Assembly (NCBI GenBank): GCA_017540915.1
Contig: JAFYAD010000126.1
Coordinates: 1 to 5,576, forward strand
Source of the DNA: Lachnospiraceae bacterium
GTDB taxonomy: Bacteria; Bacillota_A; Clostridia; Lachnospirales; Lachnospiraceae
Direction: 5' to 3'
Length of the DNA stretch: 5,576 nt
The notes under the pieces are model-generated. The model searched no databases and was not told the origin of the DNA. It was given only the letters and a program-made list of their open reading frames with translations. A program made the translations under genes and the position numbers. Position 1 is the first letter of the stretch. Each line of letters begins with the position of its first letter. Shown here in pieces: positions 1 through 4,650 of the stretch.

Positions 1-99
1 GGCAGGTTCTCTTATGAATTTTCCGCATATGAGCAGGCGCCGGATGAGGTTGCACAAAAACAGATCGAGGAGCGCAAGAGCGAGATCGCAGGCGAGTAA
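1..99 (+). CDS. C-terminal end of an unidentified protein (partial)
   Basis: An open frame runs from the first base of the window to a TAA at 97-99 and gives 32 residues. They begin GRFSYEFSAYEQAPDE and end with a charged, probably helical tail rich in Glu, Lys and Gln (QKQIEERKSEIAGE). The start and most of the gene lie to the left of the window. The codon use (GAG, GCG, CGC, ATC) resembles the other genes here, and the frame closes just before a non-coding, hairpin-bearing gap, so a genuine gene end is likely. I do not recognise the family from this fragment and assign no function. A chance open frame cannot be fully excluded at this length. Confidence 0.6.
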   Translation, partial: GRFSYEFSAYEQAPDEVAQKQIEERKSEIAGE

Positions 100-112
100 T
101 CAAGGCAGTATT

Positions 113-138
113 GCAACGAAAGGTTTTATTTCGTTTGC
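113..138 (+). repeat. Small imperfect inverted repeat after the upstream gene
   Basis: The left arm GCAACGAAA (113-121) and right arm TTTCGTTTGC (129-138) can pair with one bulged T around a 7-base loop. It lies 13 bases past the upstream stop codon. The sequence after it (TAAATATTCGTG) has no run of T, so it is a poor intrinsic terminator taken alone. It may be part of the upstream transcript's 3' end or a chance pairing. Confidence 0.35.
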
Positions 139-159
139 TAAATATTCGTGTATTTGATT

Positions 160-195
160 TGATACGGGGGCAAAATTTGTTTTGCCCCCGTATCA
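160..195. repeat. Perfect 16-bp inverted repeat (hairpin), possible terminator of the upstream gene
   Basis: Positions 160-175 (TGATACGGGGGCAAAA) pair without mismatch with 180-195 around the 4-base loop TTTG. The stem is long and carries a run of five G-C pairs, so the RNA hairpin should be very stable on either strand. Its place between an upstream stop (99) and the cellulase start (229) suits a transcription terminator. However, neither strand has a T-tract after the stem: the plus strand continues with TAGCTAAAATG and the minus strand with AATCAAATACA. Alternatives are a stabilising 5' or 3' RNA hairpin, a Rho-independent terminator that tolerates a poor U-tract, or a DNA-binding palindrome. 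Confidence 0.7.
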
Positions 196-228
196 TAGCT
201 AAAATGAGAAAGACAGGAGTTTTACATT

Positions 229-2397
229 ATGGGTGATAACGATAAGTTTCAGGAGAATACAGGCAGAGGTAATACAGCCGGACCATGGAAGATTACGGTA
301 GCTGTAATGGCTGTTGTAATATTGGTGATGGGATGTGTGATCCTGGGGCTGGTCATGAGACCTTTTGATCAGGGGAAAGGGGTTGCAGGATTTCCGCAGA
401 CGGTCAATGCCACTGAACAGGGAAAACTCTCTGATATGGAAGTATCGCAGGCGACAGATGTGTCGGATGGCGCAGGAAATAGCGATTCCTCCGGTGACAT
501 TGTGATCACGGGAAAGAAAGCCTCCGGTAAAACGGCAGCCGGGTCGTCTGACACAGGCAACAAGGCAAAGGAGAGTGTATCGAAGTCGGAGAGTTCACCA
601 TATGTACTGACTTACTCCGGTGATAACTCATGGAATGAGGGCGGAGCCACCATGAGGACTCTTGATCTTGCCCTGACCAATAATTCTGACAAGCCTGTTA
701 AAAACTGGAAGCTGGTCATCAGGATCAAAAAACCGGTGAGTGTCAGCGGCTGGAACGGTACATATACCATCAAAAAAGGAAAGAAACTGGTCATAAAGCC
801 TGCCGATTACAACGGTGAGCTGGGGGCTGGCAGTACCATATATCTCGGATGCAATCTTGGCACTAACGGCGAGCTTAAGATAAAATGGGCAAAGCTTAAG
901 AAAAAGCCTGTGACGGTTAAAGGCGGAACTGTAGATCAGGATGCCATCAACCAGGGCAACCAGGGTTCCGGAAATAAAGGGGATAACGGAAACACAGGCA
1001 ATTCCGATAATAACGTAAATACAGGCAACACAGGAAATTCGGGAAATACCGGTAACACAGGTAACTCGGACAATAACGGTAATACCGGAAATTCAGGAAA
1101 TAACAGTAATACGGGTAATTCCGGCAATACAAGTAACACAGGAAGCAGTGATGTTTCCGCGGTGTTGAAGAGATCGAAAGACGCTGTACAGGGTGATGAC
1201 TGGTTACATACGGACGGTCGCAGGATCTTAGACAAAAACGGTAAGGAAGTCTGGCTTACGGGCTTAAACTGGTTTGGATATAATACGGGCACAAATACCT
1301 TTGACGGACTATGGAATTCCGAGATGGATTCCACCATAAAGGCTATCGCTGATCACGGCTTCAATCTGATCCGTGTACCCATCAGTGCGCAGCTCATCAA
1401 TGAGTGGGCTGCCGGAAAATATCCGCAGGCCAATTATAATCAGGCATATAATACGGCATTAAATGATCTGAACTCACTGGAGATCTTCGATCATTTCCTG
1501 ACCATGGCGGAAGCCTGCGGTATAAAGGTCATGATGGATATCCATTCTGCTGAGACCGACGCATCGGGACATGTGGTTAATCTCTGGTATACCGATAAGG
1601 TGTCCTTAAATCAATACTATTCCGCATTGGAGTGGATGGCAGCGAGGTACAAAAATAACGATACCATCATAGCTTATGACCTTAAAAACGAACCACACGG
1701 CAAACCGAATGAGGGTGATAAGGCTGCAATCTGGAACAACTCAAAGAAGACAAATAACTGGAAATATATAGCGGAAGTTGCCGCAGGAAAGGTGCTGGCT
1801 AAAAATCCCAATGTTCTCATAATGGTGGAGGGTACTGAGATCTATCCCAAGAAAAAAGGCGGTGATTACTCGTCCACATCCAGCGCGGATTATTACTTTA
1901 CATGGTGGGGAGGAAACCTCCGCGGAGTGAAGGAATATCCGGTGAATCTGGGCAAATATCAGGATAAGCTGGTCTATTCACCCCATGACTACGGCCCGAC
2001 GGTCTATGAGCAGCCCTGGTTTAAAAGCGGGTATGATTATGATTCATTGATGAAGGACTGCTGGAAGGATAACTGGTTCTTCATATATGAGGATAACACG
2101 GCGCCGCTTTTGATCGGTGAGTGGGGCGGTTTCATGAAGGAGCCCAACCTCAAGTGGATGACCTGCATGCGAACCCTTATAACCAAATATCACCTGCATC
2201 ACACATTCTGGTGTTTGAATGCAAACTCCGGTGATACGGGCGGTCTGGTGCTTGATGATTTTGTTACATGGGACACAGAGAAATACAACTTTGTGAAAAA
2301 AGCACTGTGGCAGGAGAACGGCAAGTTTGTCGGTCTCGACCACAAGATACCTCTGGGAGATAAGGGTATCAGCCTGGATAAGGCGAAAGGGTTGTGA
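229..2397 (+). CDS. Membrane-anchored endoglucanase: CBM2-like module plus GH5 (subfamily 1-like) catalytic domain
   Basis: This 722-residue protein should cleave internal beta-1,4-glucosidic bonds of cellulose or related glucans outside the cell. Residues 22-43 form one hydrophobic helix after a short N-terminus containing Lys and Arg, so it is an uncleaved anchor or signal peptide. Residues 45-122 are a Ser/Gly/Lys/Asp-rich spacer. Residues about 125-222 resemble CBM2, with aromatic residues W135, W175 and Y194 where CBM2 has its three surface aromatics. Residues 241-307 are an Asn/Gly/Thr/Ser repeat linker. The GH5 domain starts near W325 (WLHTDGRRILD). Visible catalytic-site residues are R382, H439, N487-E488 (acid/base, in LKNEPHG), H586, E631 (nucleophile, in LIGEWGG) and W661. 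The order WYT, NEPH, WWGGNL and SGDTGG matches GH5_1 enzymes such as Acidothermus E1. AGGAG at 215-219 sits 9 bases before the ATG, and an in-frame TAG at 196-198 rules out a longer start. No dockerin, LPXTG or SLH domain is present. I see no convincing promoter of its own. The GH5 assignment is secure; the exact substrate is inferred. Confidence 0.93.
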   Translation: MGDNDKFQENTGRGNTAGPWKITVAVMAVVILVMGCVILGLVMRPFDQGKGVAGFPQTVNATEQGKLSDMEVSQATDVSDGAGNSDSSGDIVITGKKASGKTAAGSSDTGNKAKESVSKSESSPYVLTYSGDNSWNEGGATMRTLDLALTNNSDKPVKNWKLVIRIKKPVSVSGWNGTYTIKKGKKLVIKPADYNGELGAGSTIYLGCNLGTNGELKIKWAKLKKKPVTVKGGTVDQDAINQGNQGSGNKGDNGNTGNSDNNVNTGNTGNSGNTGNTGNSDNNGNTGNSGNNSNTGNSGNTSNTGSSDVSAVLKRSKDAVQGDDWLHTDGRRILDKNGKEVWLTGLNWFGYNTGTNTFDGLWNSEMDSTIKAIADHGFNLIRVPISAQLINEWAAGKYPQANYNQAYNTALNDLNSLEIFDHFLTMAEACGIKVMMDIHSAETDASGHVVNLWYTDKVSLNQYYSALEWMAARYKNNDTIIAYDLKNEPHGKPNEGDKAAIWNNSKKTNNWKYIAEVAAGKVLAKNPNVLIMVEGTEIYPKKKGGDYSSTSSADYYFTWWGGNLRGVKEYPVNLGKYQDKLVYSPHDYGPTVYEQPWFKSGYDYDSLMKDCWKDNWFFIYEDNTAPLLIGEWGGFMKEPNLKWMTCMRTLITKYHLHHTFWCLNANSGDTGGLVLDDFVTWDTEKYNFVKKALWQENGKFVGLDHKIPLGDKGISLDKAKGL
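949..1149 (+). repeat. Low-complexity Asn-Gly-Thr/Ser linker repeat inside the cellulase gene
   Basis: Residues 241-307 of the cellulase are built almost entirely from short units such as NTGNSG, NTGNTG and NSDNNG, encoded by degenerate AAY-ACN-GGN-AAY codons. The unit is about 9-18 bases long and repeats many times with synonymous changes. It forms a flexible spacer between the CBM2-like module and the GH5 domain. Such tracts can change length by slippage or recombination. The reverse strand is also open here (about 936-1337), which is a by-product of the repeat composition and not a gene. Confidence 0.9.
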
Positions 2398-2453
2398 GAG
2401 TGCGAGGCATGAAATAATCCGTGAATCACTTATTGACATTTAGATTTACAAAA

Positions 2454-2492
2454 CAAGCCGGGGTCACATACCATGACCTCGGCTTGCTTTTT
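2454..2492 (+). terminator. Intrinsic terminator of the cellulase gene
   Basis: The 13-base arms CAAGCCGGGGTCA (2454-2466) and TGACCTCGGCTTG (2474-2486) pair around a 7-base loop, followed by CTTTTT (2487-2492). One pair is a G-U wobble that forms only in the plus-strand RNA; on the minus strand it becomes an A-C mismatch. It starts 56 bases after the cellulase stop. AAAA just before the stem gives a short T-run on the other strand, so weak termination in the minus direction is possible. Confidence 0.9.
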
Positions 2493-2493
2493 G

Positions 2494-2535
2494 AAAAAAC
2501 GGCAGGTGAAAATATGAGTCGTCATTCACCTACCG
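2494..2535 (-). terminator. Intrinsic terminator of the CE2-like esterase gene
   Basis: Read on the minus strand, the arms CGGTAGGTGAA (2535-2525) and TTCACCTGCCG (2510-2500) pair fully, counting one U-G wobble, around a 14-base loop. Six T residues follow at once (complement of 2499-2494). The wobble pairs only in minus-strand RNA and is C-A on the plus strand. The hairpin begins 18 bases after the esterase stop codon, so it closes that transcript. Confidence 0.85.
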
Positions 2536-2553
2536 GTCTTAAGAATAGCAGTA

Positions 2554-3606
2554 TTAAAGGATGTTTTGTTTTATGAATTCGGAGAGCTTAACCGAAGCAG
2601 CCTCGTAGGTTGCCTCTGTCGGATGGCTGTCTATGACCTGTTCCGGACCCTGCTCCTCAAAGCCCATAGTGAAGATCTTTGTGTCGCCGGTCTCTTCTGC
2701 ATAGAGAGCTGCGGCTTTTTCCATGGCGGGCAGGAGAGTGCGTCCCATGATACCAAGCACACAAAGCATCTTTGAGTCAGGGTTGAGCGAGCGGACTTTT
2801 TTCAGGAAGTTTACGTACTCTTTTGTGTAGAGCTCCTGTCTCTCCGGGATATCTTTGGTGTAGCTGGCATCGTTTGTGCCGAGGTTTATCACTATAAGAT
2901 CCGGTGTGTAAAGGGAGAAATCCCACTTGATATCCGTTACATCATATTTTTCAAGGATCTTATCATATGAATGTCCGATGCTCTCATAGTAGTCCGGCAG
3001 GATATGAGTCAGGAGTCTTTCGTCGTTTTCGGTGTATCCGGATATGATACCGAATCCGCTGAAGCTTACAAGGCTGTAGTCACAGTCAAGTTTTCGCGCT
3101 GTCTTGTAGGCGAAGGCTTTCGTGGCGTTTTCGAGGGCGGTGCAGTACGTATCCTGTGGTGTGCCGTCAACTCCGTAGCCGCAGGTTATGGAATCGCCGA
3201 TAAACTCGATCTTGAAGTCTTTTGCAGGCGTGGGGGATATTACTGCTCCGTCGTCTACGATGATCTCCTTTATCCCGAAGCTGGAATCGCTGGATTCCGA
3301 AAGCTTTATGAGTCTTACCACACAGTTGTCGGATGGAAGATCAATCTCGAAAGTGTCTTTTGTCTTACTGAGCTGTGAGTCCAATACCATAACATCATTC
3401 ACATATATTGCAAATCTTGGGTGATGCATTTTCTCAGTCTCAATAGCGGCCTTACCATCCCCGATGAGTTCAAAGGCACATTTGCGGCTGCCCTTTACAT
3501 TAAATTCCACGCCCGCTGCCGAGAATGATATCAGGGTAACGTCCTCCACGACAGCGTAGCGTCCCAGCATCTTTACATTTTCCGGTATTGCCTTAAATTC
3601 CTGCAT
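2554..3606 (-). CDS. CE2-like SGNH/GDSL carbohydrate esterase (probable acetyl esterase)
   Basis: The 350-residue product has the CE2 layout: an N-terminal beta-rich domain of about 130 residues (1-128), then an SGNH hydrolase domain. The catalytic blocks are clear: EFIGDSITCGYG with nucleophile S139, a SFSGFGIISG segment near 181-190 for block II, LGTND with N245 for the oxyanion hole, and IDSHPT with catalytic H328. D326 lies two residues before the His (a DxHP pattern) and not at the usual DxxH spacing. CE2 enzymes remove O-acetyl groups from xylan- or mannan-derived sugars; activity here is inferred. There is no signal peptide or membrane helix, so it probably works in the cytoplasm on imported acetylated oligosaccharides. 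AGGAGGGG (complement of 3613-3620) lies 6 bases before the ATG, and a TGA directly precedes the ATG in frame, fixing the start. It is monocistronic here, convergent with the cellulase and divergent from the DUF308 gene. SGNH assignment is very sure; CE2 family is likely. Confidence 0.9.
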   Translation of the reverse strand: MQEFKAIPENVKMLGRYAVVEDVTLISFSAAGVEFNVKGSRKCAFELIGDGKAAIETEKMHHPRFAIYVNDVMVLDSQLSKTKDTFEIDLPSDNCVVRLIKLSESSDSSFGIKEIIVDDGAVISPTPAKDFKIEFIGDSITCGYGVDGTPQDTYCTALENATKAFAYKTARKLDCDYSLVSFSGFGIISGYTENDERLLTHILPDYYESIGHSYDKILEKYDVTDIKWDFSLYTPDLIVINLGTNDASYTKDIPERQELYTKEYVNFLKKVRSLNPDSKMLCVLGIMGRTLLPAMEKAAALYAEETGDTKIFTMGFEEQGPEQVIDSHPTEATYEAASVKLSEFIKQNIL

Positions 3607-3625
3607 TCAAAACCCCTCCTATTAT

Positions 3626-3635
3626 ATCAATTGAT
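3626..3635. promoter_or_regulatory. 10-bp palindrome in the leader of the esterase gene
   Basis: ATCAATTGAT is a perfect palindrome 20 bases upstream of the esterase ATG. On the minus strand it runs directly into TATAAT (complement of 3626-3621), which touches the Shine-Dalgarno sequence. No matching -35 lies at a normal distance from that TATAAT, so I do not call it a promoter. The palindrome could be an operator half, or simply an AT-rich coincidence. Confidence 0.22.
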
Positions 3636-3673
3636 GGTCCTTAAGCCATGTGTAAAACCTTTGCCATAAGTCT

Positions 3674-3702
3674 GTTATAACATCATGAGAAGAACGTTGC
3701 AA
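3674..3702 (-). promoter_or_regulatory. Candidate sigma-A promoter for the esterase gene
   Basis: On the minus strand, TTGCAA (3702-3697) stands 17 bases before TATAAC (3679-3674). That is 4 of 6 matches to the -35 consensus and 5 of 6 to the -10. Transcription would begin near 3667, leaving a leader of about 60 bases. The -10 is embedded in TGTTATAACA (3673-3682), a 10-bp palindrome that could bind a regulator. This is a prediction from spacing and consensus only. Confidence 0.5.
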
Positions 3703-3715
3703 GCTGTTTTTACAC

Positions 3716-3744
3716 TCGACAAAATATGACCGATAAGGTATTAT
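3716..3744 (+). promoter_or_regulatory. Candidate sigma-A promoter for the DUF308 membrane protein gene
   Basis: TCGACA (3716-3721) and TATTAT (3739-3744) are separated by exactly 17 bases, each with 5 of 6 matches to the TTGACA/TATAAT consensus. Transcription would begin near 3751, giving a leader of roughly 97 bases before the ATG at 3848. Its -35 lies only 13 bases from the -35 of the oppositely directed esterase promoter, so the two form a compact divergent pair. Confidence 0.6.
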
Positions 3745-3847
3745 AGTGGGTGGAATTTTTATAAGTGACAGGAAGATCATCTGAAGGTAATTTGCAGAAA
3801 AACAGGTTGGGCGGTTGCTTTTACCATGAATACAGGAGGTAGTACAA

Positions 3848-4459
3848 ATGGGATTCACCGGGCGCAAGAATAATCTCAAAGAATCACTTAAAAAGATAAA
3901 GCTGGATATATATGCATCTGCGGTGCTCACCCTGATCATAGGCGTGGTACTCATCATTAATCCGGGGGAGGTTACACTGCTGCTGTGCAGGGTTTTAGGC
4001 GTTGTGGTGGCAGCCATGGGTCTGATCAGTATCGCAAATTTCATAATAGGCAACAGGGGCACCATGACATTGGCGATAGGTCTTTTGCTGCTGTTGATGG
4101 GAGCTTTCGTGCTGGCGCGGCCGGATACCATAATAGAGTTTATATCCGTAGTGTTCGGTATAGTGTTGATAGTACACGGGGTAAAGGATTTTCAGATGGC
4201 AATGGAGGCAAAAAAGGGCGGTTCGCCCTATGGCCTTTTGATGATAGTGCTGGCGTTGCTTGGCATAACTGCAGGCGTGCTGTGTATATGTGACTGCTTC
4301 GGTATTTTGAAGCTTGCCACCATCATCATAGGTATCGCGCTGATCTATGATGGCATTACGGACATATTGTTTGCATCACATACCATTCATATGACCAGGA
4401 ATATGAGCAGTACCGCGGAATCAGACACCATTGATACCGAGGGCAGATTTATAGAGTAA
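3848..4459 (+). CDS. DUF308/HdeD-like six-helix membrane protein
   Basis: The 203-residue product has a short basic N-terminus (residues 1-19, many Lys/Arg), then six hydrophobic segments at about 20-37, 42-67, 72-90, 93-112, 126-146 and 152-175, and a hydrophilic Ser/Thr/acidic tail (about 180-203). The helices come in pairs joined by short turns: NPG at 38-40, RPD at 91-93 and CDC at 148-150. This pattern is typical of the DUF308 repeat. The family includes HdeD, an acid-resistance inner-membrane protein of E. coli, but its biochemical role is unknown, so a stress role here is only a suggestion. The length is near normal for the family. AGGAGG (3834-3839) is 8 bases before the ATG, and an in-frame TGA at 3827-3829 excludes an upstream start. 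It is probably transcribed alone from the promoter at 3716-3744. Confidence 0.85.
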   Translation: MGFTGRKNNLKESLKKIKLDIYASAVLTLIIGVVLIINPGEVTLLLCRVLGVVVAAMGLISIANFIIGNRGTMTLAIGLLLLLMGAFVLARPDTIIEFISVVFGIVLIVHGVKDFQMAMEAKKGGSPYGLLMIVLALLGITAGVLCICDCFGILKLATIIIGIALIYDGITDILFASHTIHMTRNMSSTAESDTIDTEGRFIE

Positions 4460-4476
4460 AAATTCAGAAATCTGTA

Positions 4477-4501
4477 ACCTTTTATCTTAAATAGGTGTTT
4501 T
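4477..4501 (+). terminator. Weak candidate terminator after the DUF308 gene
   Basis: ACCTTTTA (4477-4484) can pair with TAAATAGGT (4488-4496), with one bulged T and a 3-base loop, followed by GTTTTATTA. The stem is mostly A-T and so weak. It is the only hairpin plus T-run visible in the 191 bases between the DUF308 stop and tex. Read-through into tex is therefore possible. Confidence 0.25.
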
Positions 4502-4563
4502 ATTATCAGAATGTATTATATTTGAGCGTTTTCAAAGTCAACAAAATGGAAAAGTAAGAAAGA

Positions 4564-4594
4564 ACATTATTTGTAGACCGTATTTGAATAATGT
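4564..4594. repeat. 8-bp inverted repeat upstream of tex
   Basis: ACATTATT (4564-4571) is repeated in inverted form as AATAATGT (4587-4594) with 15 bases between. It lies 57 bases before the tex start in AT-rich sequence where I could find no clean promoter. The nearest fits are TTGTAG (4571-4576) with TGATAT (4594-4599), and TATACT (4632-4637) close to the ribosome site; both are weak. The repeat could be an operator or a chance AT-rich match. Confidence 0.25.
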
Positions 4595-4650
4595 GATATC
4601 ATAAGGGTTCGGTTGTAAAAAACTTATTATATATACTACGGAGGAACAGC

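Noticed and set aside
949..1149. CRISPR-like or tandem DNA array in the repeated stretch
   Set aside because: Units are degenerate, have no spacers and keep one open frame; it is a protein linker.
936..1337. 133-residue open frame on the minus strand within the cellulase gene
   Set aside because: It overlaps the linker repeat; its Leu/Pro repeats are the antisense image of Asn/Gly/Thr codons, and no ribosome site or independent coding signal is seen.
2433..2438. Exact TTGACA after the cellulase stop, promoter-like
   Set aside because: No -10 box is found 16-18 bases downstream; the position falls in the terminator stem.
2044..2439. 131-residue minus-strand frame overlapping the end of the cellulase
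   Set aside because: It is antisense to the conserved GH5 catalytic region, has no recognisable family or start signal, and would have to cross the cellulase terminator region without its own terminator.
2398..2553. Small RNA or att site between the convergent genes
   Set aside because: The two hairpins have terminator features fitted to each flanking gene, and no direct repeats or integrase are present.
2971..3378. 135-residue plus-strand frame within the esterase gene
   Set aside because: The minus-strand SGNH esterase carries all the family motifs; the plus frame is its shadow.
3826..3873. 15-codon upstream frame (ATG at 3826) overlapping the DUF308 start
   Set aside because: No ribosome site lies before its ATG, and the AGGAGG inside it is placed for the ATG at 3848.
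3622..4131. 169-residue minus-strand frame across the DUF308 start and the divergent promoters
   Set aside because: It covers two good promoters and a strong ribosome site of other genes, and its sequence is low-complexity antisense of membrane helices.
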